DNA of 64,000 bases from Chelativorans sp. J32 (GCF_000518985.1 NZ_JAEQ01000004.1:195782-259781), one strand, 5' to 3'; positions 21,381 through 32,495 are shown, counted from the stretch's first letter. Translations and numbers: made by a program. Notes: generated from the letters alone by a model not told the origin.

Positions 21381-22424
21381 ATGGAATCCTTTGTCACGCT
21401 CTACGTTCTTCCCGGCCTCTTGATCCTCCTCAAGTCGGTGGCGCTTATCGTCATCCTGCTCGTTGGGGTAGCTTATATCCTCTATGCCGACCGCAAGATC
21501 TGGGCTGCCGTGCAGCTTCGCCGCGGTCCGAACGTGGTCGGTCCCTGGGGCCTGTTCCAGGCCTTTGCGGATCTGTTCAAATTCGTCTTCAAGGAGCCGG
21601 TCATCCCCTCCGGCGCCAATAAGGGCGTGTTCCTGCTGGCGCCGCTGGTTGCTGCCGCACTTGCGATCGCCGCCTGGGCCGTCATCCCGGTGAACGAGGG
21701 TTGGGCCATCGCCAACATCAATGTCGGCATTCTCTACGTCTTCGCCATCGCCTCGCTCGAAGTCTATGGCGTGATCATGGGCGGCTGGGCGTCGAACTCG
21801 AAATATCCCTTCCTGGGGGCGCTGCGCTCGGCCGCGCAGATGGTCTCCTATGAAGTCTCGATCGGCTTCGTCATCGTTACCGTGCTGCTGTGCGTCGGCT
21901 CGCTCAACCTGACGGATATCGTTCTGTCCCAGCGTGACGGTATCGGAACCATGGTGGGCCTGCCCAATACGTTCCTCGATTGGCACTGGCTGGCGCTGTT
22001 CCCGATGTTCATCATCTTCTTCATCTCGGCGTTGGCCGAGACGAACCGCCCGCCCTTCGACCTGGTGGAAGCTGAGTCGGAGCTCGTCGCCGGCCACATG
22101 ATCGAGTATTCCTCGACGCCGTTCCTGCTCTTCTTCCTTGGCGAGTATGTCGCCATCGTGCTCATGTGCGCGCTCACCACCATCCTCTTCCTCGGAGGCT
22201 GGCTGCCGCCCTTCGACTTCGCGCCGTTCACGTGGGTGCCGGGCGTTGTCTGGTTCGTGCTCAAGGTGGTGGCCGTCTTCTTCATGTTCGCCTTGGTGAA
22301 GGCTTTCGTGCCGCGCTACCGTTACGACCAGCTGATGCGGCTCGGTTGGAAGGTGTTCCTGCCGATCTCGCTCTTCATGGTGGTGGCGACTGCCGCATTC
22401 CTGAAATTCACGGGGCTGGCATGA
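21381..22424 (+). CDS. nuoH: NADH-quinone oxidoreductase subunit H
   Basis: This is the ND1-type membrane subunit, 347 residues with about eight helices, joining the peripheral and membrane arms and forming the quinone entry tunnel. Signature segments are [20 protein letters not shown] (about residues 35-54) and [20 protein letters not shown] (about 218-237), whose acidic residues line the proton channel. It starts 12 bp after nuoG. Confidence 0.97.
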   Translation: MESFVTLYVLPGLLILLKSVALIVILLVGVAYILYADRKIWAAVQLRRGPNVVGPWGLFQAFADLFKFVFKEPVIPSGANKGVFLLAPLVAAALAIAAWAVIPVNEGWAIANINVGILYVFAIASLEVYGVIMGGWASNSKYPFLGALRSAAQMVSYEVSIGFVIVTVLLCVGSLNLTDIVLSQRDGIGTMVGLPNTFLDWHWLALFPMFIIFFISALAETNRPPFDLVEAESELVAGHMIEYSSTPFLLFFLGEYVAIVLMCALTTILFLGGWLPPFDFAPFTWVPGVVWFVLKVVAVFFMFALVKAFVPRYRYDQLMRLGWKVFLPISLFMVVATAAFLKFTGLA

Positions 22425-22458
22425 GTAGCCGCCTGTCACGATTTGCCGGAGAATTATG

Positions 22459-22950
22459 ATGTCGGCTCTTGCCCAAGCTGCGAAATCCCTTCTTCTGAAG
22501 GAATTTTTCGGTGCGATGGTCCTATCGATGCGGCAGTTCTTCGCGCCGAAGGCGACGTTGAACTACCCGCATGAGAAGGGCCCTCTTTCGCCGCGCTTCC
22601 GTGGCGAGCACGCTCTACGCCGTTACCCCAACGGGGAAGAGCGCTGCATCGCATGCAAGCTTTGCGAGGCGATTTGCCCGGCGCAGGCCATCACCATCGA
22701 GGCAGGCCCGCGCCGCAACGATGGCACGCGCCGCACCGTGCGCTACGACATCGATATGGTGAAGTGCATCTATTGCGGCTTCTGCCAGGAGGCTTGCCCG
22801 GTGGATGCAATCGTTGAAGGGCCGAATTTCGAGTTCGCGACGGAAACGCGCGAGGAACTCTATTACGACAAGGAAAAGCTGCTTGCGAATGGCGACCGGT
22901 GGGAGCGCGAGCTTGCGCGCAACATCGCGCTTGATGCGCCATATCGCTGA
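22459..22950 (+). CDS. nuoI: NADH-quinone oxidoreductase subunit I
   Basis: This is the 23-kDa subunit (TYKY type), 163 residues, with two ferredoxin motifs: C63, C66, C69, C73 ([12 protein letters not shown]) and C103, C106, C109, C113 ([12 protein letters not shown]). These bind clusters N6a and N6b, which feed N2. Two ATGs stand in tandem at 22456 and 22459; the second has the better distance from the GGAGA site at 22448. Confidence 0.96.
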   Translation: MSALAQAAKSLLLKEFFGAMVLSMRQFFAPKATLNYPHEKGPLSPRFRGEHALRRYPNGEERCIACKLCEAICPAQAITIEAGPRRNDGTRRTVRYDIDMVKCIYCGFCQEACPVDAIVEGPNFEFATETREELYYDKEKLLANGDRWERELARNIALDAPYR

Positions 22951-23067
22951 GCAGGCGGGGCTTGCAGGAGTAGACGAGGGCGGGGCGCTCCTTTAAGAGG
23001 GCCGGCAATCGGGGCGGAATGAAGCCGCGGCGGGCAGCCGTGGCCAGGAAAAACACCGAGGGTATCG

Positions 23068-23688
23068 ATGCTGACAGGACTCGAGGCGATCTTCTTTTAT
23101 CTCTTCGCCTTCATCGGGGTTGCGGCGGCCTTCATGGTCATTTCCGCACGCAATCCGGTGCACTCGGTGCTTTATCTGATCCTGACCTTTTTCAATGCGG
23201 CGGCACTGTTCCTGCTCGCAGGCGCCGAGTTCCTGGCGATGATTCTCCTCATCGTCTATGTGGGCGCGGTGGCCGTGCTCTTCCTCTTCGTCGTCATGAT
23301 GCTCGACGTCGATTTTGCCGAGCTGAAGCAGGGCGCGCTGCAATATGCGCCGATCGGCGCGACAGTCGGCATCATACTTGCGGTCGAGTTGATCGTGGTG
23401 CTCGGCGGATATGCTTTTTCGCCGGAGATTGCCGCCGACATCGCCCAGCCGGCACCGGCACTTGCCGAGCGGCACAACACGGCCGCCTTGGGCGATATCC
23501 TTTACACGAACTACTTTTTCTTCTTCCAGGTCGCGGGACTGATCCTGCTCGTCGCCATGATCGGGGCGATCGTTTTGACGCTCCGCCACAAGCCCAATGT
23601 GAAGCGGCAGAACATTGCCGCCCAGGTGGCACGCACACCGGCGACCGCAATCGAGATTCGCAAGGTGGAAACGGGCGAGGGAATTTGA
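23068..23688 (+). CDS. nuoJ: NADH-quinone oxidoreductase subunit J
   Basis: This is the ND6-type membrane subunit, 206 residues with five predicted helices. [19 protein letters not shown] (residues about 25-43) and [20 protein letters not shown] are the conserved second and third helices; the latter contains the pi-bulge region tied to the conformational switch. The 117-bp gap after nuoI is the largest in the operon and holds no frame I can support. A CCGAGGG site precedes the ATG. Confidence 0.96.
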   Translation: MLTGLEAIFFYLFAFIGVAAAFMVISARNPVHSVLYLILTFFNAAALFLLAGAEFLAMILLIVYVGAVAVLFLFVVMMLDVDFAELKQGALQYAPIGATVGIILAVELIVVLGGYAFSPEIAADIAQPAPALAERHNTAALGDILYTNYFFFFQVAGLILLVAMIGAIVLTLRHKPNVKRQNIAAQVARTPATAIEIRKVETGEGI

Positions 23689-23692
23689 AGCA

Positions 23693-24001
23693 ATGGAAGT
23701 CGGTATTGCGCACTATCTCACCGTTTCGGCCGTCCTGTTCACGCTCGGCGTCTTCGGCATTTTCCTCAATCGCAAGAACGTCATCATCATCCTGATGTCG
23801 ATCGAACTCATCCTGCTTTCCGTGAACCTCAATTTCATCGCCTTCTCGGCGGTGCTGGGCGATCTGGTGGGGCAGGTCTTTGCACTGTTCGTGCTCACCG
23901 TCGCTGCGGCCGAGGCCGCAATCGGGCTTGCCATCCTGGTGGTCTTCTTCCGCAACCGCGGCTCGATCGCGGTGGAAGACATCAACACGATGAAGGGCTG
24001 A
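23693..24001 (+). CDS. nuoK: NADH-quinone oxidoreductase subunit K
   Basis: This is the ND4L-type subunit, 102 residues with three membrane helices, carrying part of the proton path. The conserved glutamate lies in [15 protein letters not shown] (second helix), and a second acidic residue lies in the third helix ([17 protein letters not shown]). ATG 23693 gives the usual length; earlier in-frame ATGs lie inside nuoJ. It starts 4 bp after the nuoJ stop. Confidence 0.96.
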   Translation: MEVGIAHYLTVSAVLFTLGVFGIFLNRKNVIIILMSIELILLSVNLNFIAFSAVLGDLVGQVFALFVLTVAAAEAAIGLAILVVFFRNRGSIAVEDINTMKG

Positions 24002-24016
24002 GGCTAGAGGGACATC

Positions 24017-26005
24017 ATGTATCAAGCGATTGTTTTCCTTCCGCTTGCGGGATTCCTGATTGCTGGGCTGTTCGGCCGTTCCATCGGGGCAAGAGGGTCG
24101 GAGCTGATCACCTCCGGGTTCCTGGTGATCGCTGCCGTGCTTTCTTGGATTGCCTTCTTCACCGTCGCGTTGGGCGATGGCGAGGCTTTCACCGTCCCGC
24201 TCCTGCGCTTCATCTCCTCGGGTGCGCTCGATGTCGACTGGGCGCTCAGGATAGATACGCTCACCGCCGTGATGCTGGTGGTGGTCAACACGGTTTCGGC
24301 GCTGGTTCATATCTACTCGATCGGGTACATGCACCACGATCCGGACAGACCGCGCTTCTTCGCCTATCTGTCGCTCTTCACCTTTGCCATGCTGATGCTG
24401 GTGACCGCCGACAATCTGGTGCAGATGTTCTTCGGCTGGGAAGGGGTGGGCCTCGCCTCCTATCTTCTAATCGGCTTCTGGTACAAAAAACCTTCCGCGA
24501 ATGCGGCGGCCATGAAGGCCTTCATCGTCAACCGTGTGGGCGATTTCGGCTTCCTGCTCGGCATTTTCGGGATTTTCGTTCTTTTCGGCTCGGTCAATTT
24601 CGACACGATCTTCGCGAACACGGCCGCGTTCATGCCCTCGGAGGGCGCCGCTGAAGCCGCGCAGCCGGTGCTCACCTTCCTCGGCTACGCGCTCGATCCT
24701 CATGCAGCCTTGACCATCGTTTGCCTGCTCCTCTTCATGGGCGCGATGGGCAAGTCGGCGCAGGTGCCGCTCCACACCTGGCTCCCGGATGCCATGGAAG
24801 GCCCGACGCCGGTTTCAGCGCTCATCCATGCGGCGACCATGGTGACCGCCGGCGTCTTCATGGTGGCGCGTCTCTCGCCAATCTTCGAGCTGTCGCCGAC
24901 CGCATTGACGGTAGTGACCGCGGTCGGCGCCATCACTGCGTTCTTTGCAGCCACCGTCGGCCTCGTGCAGAACGACATCAAGCGCGTAATCGCCTACTCG
25001 ACTTGCTCGCAGCTCGGCTACATGTTCGTGGCGCTCGGGACCGGCTTCTATAGCGCGGCGATCTTCCACCTCTTCACCCACGCTTTCTTCAAGGCGCTGC
25101 TCTTCTTGGGCGCGGGCTCCGTGATCCATGCCGTTTCCGACGAGCAGGACATGCGCAAGATGGGCGGCCTGAGAAGGCTCATCCCGCAGACCTATTGGAT
25201 GATGGTGATCGGTACCCTCGCTTTGACCGGCGTCGGCATCCCCGGCACGCTCATCGGCACCGCAGGCTTCTTCTCGAAGGACGCTATCATCGAAGGTTCG
25301 TTCATGGGCCACAATGCCGTGGCGCCCATTGCCTTCGTGCTCCTGGTCGTCGCGGCGGTGTTCACGAGCTTCTATTCGTGGCGGCTGATCTTCATGACGT
25401 TCCACGGCAAGCCCCGTGCTTCCGCCGACGTCATGCACCACGTGCACGAATCCCCCTATGTGATGCTTGTGCCTCTGTTTCTGCTGGCCATCGGCGCGAT
25501 CTTTGCCGGCCTCGTCTTCCAAGGCTTCTTCATCGGCGCTGGCTACGAGAATTTCTGGAAGGGCACGCTTTTCACGCTTCCGGAGAACCACATCCTCGAG
25601 GAGTTCCACCACGTGCCGCTTTGGGTCAAGTTCTCGCCCTTCGTGGCCATGCTTCTCGGCCTCTTGATCGCCTGGCAGTTCTACATCCGCTCGCCGGAAA
25701 GCCCGAAGCGGCTCGCCGAGCGGCATCGCGGGCTTTATGCCTTCCTTCTCAACAAGTGGTATTTCGACGAGGCCTACGATTTCCTGTTCGTGCGCCCGGC
25801 GAAGCGCCTCGGCCGCTTCCTCTGGAAGAAGGGCGACGGTTGGTTCATCGATGGCCTGGGCCCGGACGGCATTTCCGCCCGCGTGGTCGATGTCGCCAAT
25901 CGCGTGGTCAAGCTGCAGACCGGCTACCTCTACCACTACGCCTTTGCGATGCTGATCGGCGTCGCCGCCTTCGTGACCTGGATGATGCTTGGGAGCTCGT
26001 TCTAA
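24017..26005 (+). CDS. nuoL: NADH-quinone oxidoreductase subunit L
   Basis: This is the largest antiporter-like subunit, 662 residues with about 16 helices. It contains [20 protein letters not shown] (key glutamate in helix 5), the [20 protein letters not shown] segment in helix 7 with its lysine, and the long C-terminal lateral helix that spans the membrane arm. It pumps one of the four protons at the distal end. A GAGGGAC site precedes ATG 24017. Confidence 0.97.
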   Translation: MYQAIVFLPLAGFLIAGLFGRSIGARGSELITSGFLVIAAVLSWIAFFTVALGDGEAFTVPLLRFISSGALDVDWALRIDTLTAVMLVVVNTVSALVHIYSIGYMHHDPDRPRFFAYLSLFTFAMLMLVTADNLVQMFFGWEGVGLASYLLIGFWYKKPSANAAAMKAFIVNRVGDFGFLLGIFGIFVLFGSVNFDTIFANTAAFMPSEGAAEAAQPVLTFLGYALDPHAALTIVCLLLFMGAMGKSAQVPLHTWLPDAMEGPTPVSALIHAATMVTAGVFMVARLSPIFELSPTALTVVTAVGAITAFFAATVGLVQNDIKRVIAYSTCSQLGYMFVALGTGFYSAAIFHLFTHAFFKALLFLGAGSVIHAVSDEQDMRKMGGLRRLIPQTYWMMVIGTLALTGVGIPGTLIGTAGFFSKDAIIEGSFMGHNAVAPIAFVLLVVAAVFTSFYSWRLIFMTFHGKPRASADVMHHVHESPYVMLVPLFLLAIGAIFAGLVFQGFFIGAGYENFWKGTLFTLPENHILEEFHHVPLWVKFSPFVAMLLGLLIAWQFYIRSPESPKRLAERHRGLYAFLLNKWYFDEAYDFLFVRPAKRLGRFLWKKGDGWFIDGLGPDGISARVVDVANRVVKLQTGYLYHYAFAMLIGVAAFVTWMMLGSSF

Positions 26006-26008
26006 ACC

Positions 26009-27511
26009 ATGACCGATTGGCCCATTCTTTCCACGGTCACCTTTCTGCCGCTGGTCGGTGCCTTCCTCATCCTGCTCATCAGGGATGACGGGCAGAGCGC
26101 GCGCCGCAATATCCGCAATGTTGCGCTGCTGACGACGGTCTTCACGTTCATCCTGTCCCTCTTCATCTGGATTGGGTTCGACTATTCGAATCCGGGCTTC
26201 CAGATGGTGGAGAAGCGGGAGTGGCTCGACTCCGGCATCTCCTATCATATGGGCGTTGACGGCATCTCGATGCTGTTCGTCATCCTCACGACGTTCCTGA
26301 TGCCCTTCTGCATCCTGGCGAGCTGGGAAACCATCGAGAACCGCGTCAAGGAATACATGATCGCGTTCTTGATCCTGGAAACGCTGATGATCGGCGTTTT
26401 CTGCGCGCTCGACATCGTGCTCTTCTACGTGTTCTTCGAGGCGGGCCTCATCCCGATGTTCATCATCATCGGCGTCTGGGGCGGCAAGCGGCGCGTCTAT
26501 GCGAGCTTCAAGTTCTTCCTCTACACGCTTTTGGGCTCCGTGCTGATGCTGCTGGCCATGATGGCCATGTTCTGGCAGGCCGGCACGACGGATATCCCGA
26601 CGCTGTTGACGCACGCCTTCCCGGTTCAGATGCAGTATTGGCTATGGGCTGCCTTCTTCGCCTCCTTCGCGGTGAAGATGCCCATGTGGCCGGTGCATAC
26701 CTGGCTGCCGGACGCTCACGTGGAGGCGCCGACGGCCGGTTCGGTCATCCTTGCCGGCATTCTCCTCAAGATGGGCGGTTACGGGTTCCTGCGTTTCTCG
26801 CTTCCCATGTTCCCTGTCGCCTCGGCGGATCTCGCGCCCTTCGTCTTCACGCTTTCGGTCGTCGCCATCGTGTACACTTCGCTGGTGGCGATGATGCAGG
26901 AGGATATCAAGAAGCTTATTGCCTATTCCTCCGTCGCCCATATGGGCTTCGTGACCATGGGCATCTTCACCATGAACGAGCAGGGCGTGCAGGGAGCCAT
27001 CTTCCAGATGCTCTCCCACGGTCTGGTCTCGGGCGCGCTGTTCCTCTGCGTCGGCGTGATCTATGACCGCATGCACACCCGCGAGATCGCCGCCTATGGC
27101 GGCCTCGTGAACAACATGCCGAAATATGCGGTCGCGTTCATGCTCTTCACAATGGCGAATGTGGGCCTGCCTGGCACCAGCGGGTTCGTGGGCGAATTCC
27201 TGACCTTGCTCGCGGCCTTCCGGGTCAATACCTGGGTTGCTTTCTTCGCCACTACGGGCGTGATCCTTTCGGCAGCCTATGCGCTGTGGCTCTATCGGCG
27301 CGTGATCTTCGGTGCGCTGACGAAGGAGAGCTTGAAAGGCCTTACGGATCTTTCGCTGCGCGAGAAAACGATCCTTTATCCGCTTATGGCCTTGGTCATT
27401 TTCTTCGGCATCTATCCTTCCGCGCTGATCGATACGACCACGGCTTCGGTGAGCGCGCTGCTCGACCATGTCAGCGCATCGCTTTCATCCGCGCAAGCGG
27501 CGCTAAATTGA
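26009..27511 (+). CDS. nuoM: NADH-quinone oxidoreductase subunit M
   Basis: This is an antiporter-like proton-pumping subunit, 500 residues with about 14 helices. Visible motifs are [20 protein letters not shown] (key glutamate) and [20 protein letters not shown] with the conserved lysine and proline. It starts 3 bp after the nuoL stop. Confidence 0.97.
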   Translation: MTDWPILSTVTFLPLVGAFLILLIRDDGQSARRNIRNVALLTTVFTFILSLFIWIGFDYSNPGFQMVEKREWLDSGISYHMGVDGISMLFVILTTFLMPFCILASWETIENRVKEYMIAFLILETLMIGVFCALDIVLFYVFFEAGLIPMFIIIGVWGGKRRVYASFKFFLYTLLGSVLMLLAMMAMFWQAGTTDIPTLLTHAFPVQMQYWLWAAFFASFAVKMPMWPVHTWLPDAHVEAPTAGSVILAGILLKMGGYGFLRFSLPMFPVASADLAPFVFTLSVVAIVYTSLVAMMQEDIKKLIAYSSVAHMGFVTMGIFTMNEQGVQGAIFQMLSHGLVSGALFLCVGVIYDRMHTREIAAYGGLVNNMPKYAVAFMLFTMANVGLPGTSGFVGEFLTLLAAFRVNTWVAFFATTGVILSAAYALWLYRRVIFGALTKESLKGLTDLSLREKTILYPLMALVIFFGIYPSALIDTTTASVSALLDHVSASLSSAQAALN

Positions 27512-27527
27512 ACGGGAAGACCTCGCA

Positions 27528-28967
27528 ATGACCTTTGATCTCGCTTCGAGCCTGGCCCTCGCGGTTCCCGAGGTGGCGCTTGCCGTAGGCGCGATGGTGC
27601 TGCTGATGATCGGCGTCTTCTCGAATGAGAAGGCGAACAACACCGTCACGGGTCTTGCCGTGGCGCTTTTCCTCGCCGTCATCGCGTGGACCATCATCTT
27701 CCCCGCCGATGGCGAGGCATTCGGCGGCGCCTTCATCAGCGACGCTTTCTCGCGTTTCATGAAGCTCTTGACTCTGGTTGGCGCGGTCGTGACGCTCATC
27801 ATGTCCGTGGGCTTTGCCAAGGCCGAGAAGTTCGACAAGTTCGAGTATCCGGTCCTGATCATGCTATCGACGCTCGGCATGCTTCTCATGGTCTCGGCCA
27901 ACGATATGATCTCGCTCTATCTTGGCCTCGAGCTGCAATCGCTCGCCCTTTATGTGGTCGCTGCGATCAACCGCGACAGCGTGCGCGCAACGGAAGCTGG
28001 CCTGAAATATTTCGTCCTGGGCGCGCTTTCCTCAGGCATGCTGCTTTACGGCGTTTCCCTAGTCTACGGCTTCACCGGCAACACGGGCTTTGAAGCGATC
28101 GCCACGGCGCTTTCCAATGGCGGTGAGCGGCAGCTTGGCCTCGTCTTTGGTCTGGTCTTCGTGCTCGCCGGTCTTGCGTTCAAAATCTCGGCGGTGCCGT
28201 TCCATATGTGGACGCCCGACGTCTATGAGGGCGCGCCAACGCCGGTAACGGCCTTCTTCGCGGCTGCCCCCAAAATGGCTGCCATTGCTCTTCTCGTCCG
28301 CGTGACGATGCAGGCATTCGAGCCGATCGCGATCGATTGGCAGCAGATCGTGGTCTTCATCTCGATCGCTTCGATGCTGCTCGGCTCCTTTGCCGCCATC
28401 GGCCAGCGCAACATCAAGCGGCTGATGGCCTATTCTTCCATTGGCCATATGGGCTTTGCGCTGGTGGGACTTGCTGCCAATTCGCAGGCCGGCGTCCGCG
28501 GCGTCATCATTTACATGCTGATCTATCTGGCGATGACGCTCGGCACCTTCGCCTTCATCCTGGCGATGCGGCGAAACGATACCAATGTGGAACAGATCGA
28601 GGATCTGGCGGGCATCGCCTCCACCAATCCGGTCATGGCGACGGTCATGACCATCCTGATGTTCTCGATGGCCGGCATCCCACCGCTCGCGGGTTTCTGG
28701 GCCAAGTGGTACGTGTTCCTGGCGGCGATCAATGCCGGGCTGGTTCCCCTCGCGATCATCGGCGTCCTCTCCTCCGTCGTTGCGGCCTATTATTACCTCC
28801 GCATCATCAAGATCATGTGGTTCGACGAGTCCGTCGGCGCGTTCCAGTCCATGGCAGGCGAGTTGCGTTTTGTGCTCACCCTTTCGGGCGCCTTCGTTCT
28901 CCTCTACGTGTTTTTTGGCGGACCTTTGGGCCGTTTGGCGGAAGCCGCGGCGATGACGTTCTTCTGA
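27528..28967 (+). CDS. nuoN: NADH-quinone oxidoreductase subunit N
   Basis: This is the third antiporter-like subunit, 479 residues with about 14 helices, and the last gene of complex I here. It includes [20 protein letters not shown] with the key glutamate and [20 protein letters not shown] with the helix-7 lysine. One base separates its stop from birA, so birA and probably the genes beyond read from the same transcript. Confidence 0.97.
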   Translation: MTFDLASSLALAVPEVALAVGAMVLLMIGVFSNEKANNTVTGLAVALFLAVIAWTIIFPADGEAFGGAFISDAFSRFMKLLTLVGAVVTLIMSVGFAKAEKFDKFEYPVLIMLSTLGMLLMVSANDMISLYLGLELQSLALYVVAAINRDSVRATEAGLKYFVLGALSSGMLLYGVSLVYGFTGNTGFEAIATALSNGGERQLGLVFGLVFVLAGLAFKISAVPFHMWTPDVYEGAPTPVTAFFAAAPKMAAIALLVRVTMQAFEPIAIDWQQIVVFISIASMLLGSFAAIGQRNIKRLMAYSSIGHMGFALVGLAANSQAGVRGVIIYMLIYLAMTLGTFAFILAMRRNDTNVEQIEDLAGIASTNPVMATVMTILMFSMAGIPPLAGFWAKWYVFLAAINAGLVPLAIIGVLSSVVAAYYYLRIIKIMWFDESVGAFQSMAGELRFVLTLSGAFVLLYVFFGGPLGRLAEAAAMTFF

Positions 28968-28968
28968 A

Positions 28969-29793
28969 ATGTTTGCGCTTGCACCCTCGGCCTCTGTCGC
29001 CGACTACCGGCTTGAAGCGCATGAGAGTGTGGGTTCCACAAACGCGCTGGCACTTGAAGCTGCGCTGAAAGGCGATCCAGGAAAGCTTTGGATCGTCTCG
29101 AAAAACCAGACAAGCGGGCGCGGGAGGCGTGGCCGCGCCTGGGCCACGCCTCCCGGGAATCTCGCAGCCACCCTGCTTCTTGCCGACAGGATCGAGCCAG
29201 GCATGGCCGCGACGCTCGGCTTCGTCGCGGGCCTGTCGCTTTCGGATGCGCTGCGCCAAGTGGCGCCGGCGGCCCGACTCGGCATCGGAATTGATGGTGG
29301 CGAAGAGAAGGGGAAGCGCAACCGTTTTGAGCTCAAGTGGCCAAACGATGTGCTCGCCGATGGTTCCAAACTAGCCGGCATCCTTCTCGAATCCTCTGTC
29401 CTGGACCAAGGGCGGTTTGCGGTGGCTATCGGGATCGGCGTCAATATTGTTTCGCATCCGGTCGACACGCCCTATCCCGCAACCTCTCTGCAGACGCTCG
29501 GCGTCGACTGTGATGCCGAGCGGGTATTCGAAGCGCTTTCGGCGGCCTGGGTCGACAATTTCGATCTCTGGCGAGGACCGGGAGGGATGTCAGCCATCCG
29601 CAACCGTTGGCTCGAGCAGGCCGCAGGTCTCGGCTCTATGGTCTCTGTACGGGCGGACGGGCGCGTGGTGCGCGGCACCTTTGAAACAATCGACGACCAG
29701 TGCCGGTTCGTCGTAAGGGAAGATGATGGATCGCGGCTCCTGATTGCCGCGGGTGATGTGCATTTTGGCGCCGTGGCGTCAGTGAGGGAATAG
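28969..29793 (+). CDS. birA: Biotin--[acetyl-CoA-carboxylase] ligase
   Basis: BirA attaches biotin to the carrier lysine of carboxylases such as PccA (this window) and AccB. The 274-residue protein is the short form without the N-terminal repressor domain of E. coli BirA. The ATP/biotinyl-AMP loop reads SGRGRRGRAW (about residues 48-57), followed by LKWPNDVLADGSKLAGIL (about 122-139) and a C-terminal SH3-like part. It is joined to the nuo operon by a 1-bp gap, an arrangement common in Hyphomicrobiales. Confidence 0.93.
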   Translation: MFALAPSASVADYRLEAHESVGSTNALALEAALKGDPGKLWIVSKNQTSGRGRRGRAWATPPGNLAATLLLADRIEPGMAATLGFVAGLSLSDALRQVAPAARLGIGIDGGEEKGKRNRFELKWPNDVLADGSKLAGILLESSVLDQGRFAVAIGIGVNIVSHPVDTPYPATSLQTLGVDCDAERVFEALSAAWVDNFDLWRGPGGMSAIRNRWLEQAAGLGSMVSVRADGRVVRGTFETIDDQCRFVVREDDGSRLLIAAGDVHFGAVASVRE

Positions 29794-29807
29794 GAAAAGG
29801 AGAGGGC

Positions 29808-31475
29808 GTGGCATCCGGCGAAGCGGAACTGGTTTTCTGCCCATTGGGCGGAGTCGGCGAGATTGGAATGAATTTGGCCCTTTATGGTTACGGGCCGCGC
29901 GACAACCGCTCCTGGATCATGATCGATTGTGGGGTGAGCTTCCCCGGCGAGAACCTGCCAGGGGTCGATCTCGTTCTGCCGGACACCCGCTTCGTCGAGG
30001 AACAGCTTCCCAATCTCGCGGGCATCATCATCACCCATGCCCATGAAGACCACTACGGCGCGCTGCTGGATCTTTGGCCACGGCTGAAGGCAAATGTTTG
30101 GATGTCGCCCTTTGCCGCCGGACTGCTCGAGGCCAAGCGGGAAGGGGAGACGAATGCGCCGAAGGTGCCGGTTACGATCTACAGGGCCGGGGAGACGTTC
30201 ACCGTCGGCCCCTTTAAGATCGAGGCGATTGCGGTCGCCCACTCCATTCCCGAGCCCGTCTCGCTTGCGATTACCACGCCGGCGGGAACGCTGATCCACA
30301 CTGGCGACTGGAAGATCGATCCGGCGCCCGAACTGGGGCCGAAGACGGACGAGAACCGTTTCCGCGCATTGGGCGAAAAGGGCGTGCTCGCCCTGGTTTG
30401 TGATTCCACGAACGCGCTCCGCGAAGGCGTTTCCCCGTCGGAGCAGGATGTTGGAAAGGGATTGAAAGAGGTTATCGAGAAGGCGTCGGGGCGTGTCGCC
30501 GTCACCACCTTCTCCTCCAACGTGGGCCGTATCCGCTCCATCGCGGAAGCGGCGCGCGACGCGGGCCGGCAGGTGCTTGTCCTTGGCCGTTCTCTGCAGC
30601 GCGTCATCGATGTGGCTGCCGAACTGGGCTATCTGGATGGGCTGCCGCCTTTTCTCTCGGAAGAGGATTTCGGGTATATTCCCCGCGAGAATGCGGTCAT
30701 CCTGTGCACCGGAAGCCAAGGCGAACCGCGCGCGGCGCTCGCCAAGCTTGCCCGCGACGAGATGCGCAATGTGGCGCTTTCGCCCGGTGACACCGTCGTC
30801 TTCTCCTCCCGCGTCATTCCCGGGAACGAAAAGGCCATTCTCACCATCAAAAACCAGCTCATCGAGCAGGGAGTAAAGGTGATCGAGGATGGCGACGCGC
30901 TGGTCCACGTTTCCGGCCATCCGCGCCGGAGCGAGCTGAAGCAGATGTATGACTGGGTGAAGCCGCGCATCCTGGTTCCCGTGCATGGGGAGGCCGCTCA
31001 CCTCGTCGCACAGGGATCCCTGGGCGCTATGTCCGGTATCCCGGAAGTGGTCCAGGTCAGGAATGGAGACATGCTGCGGCTTTCGCCCGGACCTGCCGAG
31101 ATCATCGACCAGGTTCCTTTCGGCCGCATCTATCGCGACGGAAAGGTCATCGGCACGGATGAGACGGTGGGTGTCCGCGAGCGGCGCAAGCTTTCCTTCG
31201 CGGGCCATGTCGCTGTGAACGTGGTGCTCGATGACCGCTATGACCTCGCAGGCGATCCGGACCTTGTGGCAATCGGCGTTGCGCATGCGGACGCGGCAGG
31301 CGAGCCACTTGAGGACATCATGCTGGACGCAGCCATCGGAGCGGTGCGCAGCATACCCCGCGGCAATCGCAGGGATCTTGATCTTGTGGGAGAGGCGGTT
31401 CGGCGCGCCGTTCGCGCGGCGGCGAACGATGCCTGGGGCAAGAAGCCCATTGTGACGGTATTCGTTACCCAGTGA
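29808..31475 (+). CDS. rnj: Ribonuclease J
   Basis: This is a metallo-beta-lactamase/beta-CASP ribonuclease of 555 residues, with 5'-exonuclease and endonuclease activity on RNA; in rhizobia the homologue takes part in 16S/23S rRNA maturation. The metal site is H77, H79, D81, H82 in THAHEDHYGAL. HSIPEPVSLAI, LIHTGDWKID and the C-terminal SGHPRRSELKQMYDW are also conserved. The start is GTG 29808, preceded by AGGAGAGGG. It is co-directional with birA and mce. Confidence 0.93.
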   Translation: MASGEAELVFCPLGGVGEIGMNLALYGYGPRDNRSWIMIDCGVSFPGENLPGVDLVLPDTRFVEEQLPNLAGIIITHAHEDHYGALLDLWPRLKANVWMSPFAAGLLEAKREGETNAPKVPVTIYRAGETFTVGPFKIEAIAVAHSIPEPVSLAITTPAGTLIHTGDWKIDPAPELGPKTDENRFRALGEKGVLALVCDSTNALREGVSPSEQDVGKGLKEVIEKASGRVAVTTFSSNVGRIRSIAEAARDAGRQVLVLGRSLQRVIDVAAELGYLDGLPPFLSEEDFGYIPRENAVILCTGSQGEPRAALAKLARDEMRNVALSPGDTVVFSSRVIPGNEKAILTIKNQLIEQGVKVIEDGDALVHVSGHPRRSELKQMYDWVKPRILVPVHGEAAHLVAQGSLGAMSGIPEVVQVRNGDMLRLSPGPAEIIDQVPFGRIYRDGKVIGTDETVGVRERRKLSFAGHVAVNVVLDDRYDLAGDPDLVAIGVAHADAAGEPLEDIMLDAAIGAVRSIPRGNRRDLDLVGEAVRRAVRAAANDAWGKKPIVTVFVTQ

Positions 31476-31483
31476 GGGAAGCA

Positions 31484-31888
31484 ATGCTGGGCAGGCTCAA
31501 TCACGTGGCGATCGCGGTGCCGGATCTGGCAGCGGCTGCGGCGCGATATCGCGACCTGCTCGGCGCCGACGTCTCACCTCCTTTGGCTCTGCCGGATCAT
31601 GGCGTGACGGTGGTCTTTATCGACCTCGGCAACAGCAAAGTGGAACTGCTCGAACCGCTTGGCGGGAATTCGCCCATTGCAGCGTTTCTAGAAAGAAACC
31701 CGACGGGCGGCATGCACCACATCTGCTATGAGGTTGACGATATCCGCGCCGCACGTGACCGCCTCTTGGCAAGCGGCGCCCGCGTACTGGGGGATGGGGA
31801 ACCCAAAACCGGCGCTCATGGCAACCCGGTGCTCTTCCTTCATCCCAAGGATTTCTCCGGAACGCTGGTCGAGCTTGAGCAGGTGTGA
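31484..31888 (+). CDS. mce: Methylmalonyl-CoA epimerase
   Basis: This 134-residue vicinal-oxygen-chelate enzyme interconverts (S)- and (R)-methylmalonyl-CoA between propionyl-CoA carboxylase and methylmalonyl-CoA mutase. Metal ligands include H7 (MLGRLNHVAIAVPDL) and the histidine in GGMHHICYEVDD, plus the C-terminal glutamate of LVELEQV. ATG 31484 has AGGGAAG before it; an upstream in-frame GTG overlaps the rnj stop. Together with pccA it shows a propionyl-CoA to succinyl-CoA route. Confidence 0.93.
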   Translation: MLGRLNHVAIAVPDLAAAAARYRDLLGADVSPPLALPDHGVTVVFIDLGNSKVELLEPLGGNSPIAAFLERNPTGGMHHICYEVDDIRAARDRLLASGARVLGDGEPKTGAHGNPVLFLHPKDFSGTLVELEQV

Positions 31889-32077
31889 CGGCACGCCGCG
31901 CTGCCAGCGATTTCAATGGGCAGACCTAGAGAGTATTTAGGACGGATTGGAAGACAGCTTGTTGGGACGGCTGCGTCACATCCAGGCTGGGATTGATCAT
32001 CTGGCGGCCTTATCGATGCGTATGGAAGCAGCAGCGGCCATTGGAACCTTACCGCCGGTCGCCTACGGAGAGTTCAA

Positions 32078-32347
32078 ATGAGCTGGATATCGCTCGTTGC
32101 GGTTTTTTTCATCATCTGGTGGCTGATGCTGTTCGTGTCGCTGCCGATCGGGCTGCGCACCCAAGATGATGAGCAGGACGTCGTGCTCGGAACGACCTCG
32201 AGCGCGCCGCGCGGGCCGCATATGATGCGCGCGCTGATCCGCACGACGGTGCTGACTTTGATCATCTTTGCAGCCTTCTACGTCGTGACGCGCGTCTTCG
32301 GCTACACGATCGACGACATTCCCCGGGTCGTCCCTGAATTCCGCTAG
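32078..32347 (+). CDS. DUF1467 family membrane protein
   Basis: This 89-residue protein has two membrane helices (about residues 5-25 and 55-78) with the conserved WLMLFVSLPIGLRTQDD motif between them. The DUF1467 family is typical of alphaproteobacteria, usually sits near proS and lolC, and has no known function. A GGAGAG site precedes the ATG. A strong terminator of the opposite strand starts 12 bp beyond its stop. Confidence 0.9.
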   Translation: MSWISLVAVFFIIWWLMLFVSLPIGLRTQDDEQDVVLGTTSSAPRGPHMMRALIRTTVLTLIIFAAFYVVTRVFGYTIDDIPRVVPEFR

Positions 32348-32358
32348 GAAGTTTCTGC

Positions 32359-32385
32359 AAAAAAAAAGCAAGGCAAAAGCCTTGC
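32359..32385 (-). terminator. Strong intrinsic terminator on the minus strand
   Basis: On the minus strand a perfect 7-bp stem, GCAAGGC-TTTT-GCCTTGC (32385-32368), is followed directly by nine T residues (32367-32359). On the plus strand the hairpin is preceded by A9 and followed by AACTAG, so it cannot terminate the DUF1467 transcript well. It therefore implies a minus-strand transcript starting between here and proS. Confidence 0.9.
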
Positions 32386-32417
32386 AACTAGAACGCGTCC
32401 GATCCGCTTCCGTTTCT

Positions 32418-32495
32418 TTAAACGGCGGCTGCGAGAAACCGCGCCAGGACCGTATCCTCCCAAGACTTTTGACCGCGTAGTAAGGGCGGATTCAT
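32418..32495 (-). CDS. Candidate 25-residue small protein (or small RNA)
   Basis: ATG 32495 opens a 25-codon frame ending in TAA at 32418. AGAGGGTGG stands 5 bp before the ATG. A promoter-like pair lies 29-58 bp upstream and a strong intrinsic terminator 33 bp downstream, so the whole unit is about 160 nt. The peptide starts MNPPLLRGQKSWED and ends in a short hydrophobic stretch (LARFLAAAV), which suggests an amphipathic helix. I recognise no family. An inverted repeat CCGTTT-AAAG-AAACGG overlaps the stop, so the transcript could instead be a non-coding RNA. Confidence 0.5.
   Translation of the reverse strand: MNPPLLRGQKSWEDTVLARFLAAAV

Noticed and set aside
24815-26614. A 599-codon open frame on the minus strand opposite nuoL/nuoM
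   Set aside because: It is histidine-, glutamate- and arginine-rich, typical of antisense to membrane-protein codons, and the sense strand is plainly coding.
29472-31484. A 670-codon open frame on the minus strand opposite birA/RNase J
   Set aside because: Both sense genes are intact with catalytic motifs; the antisense frame has none.
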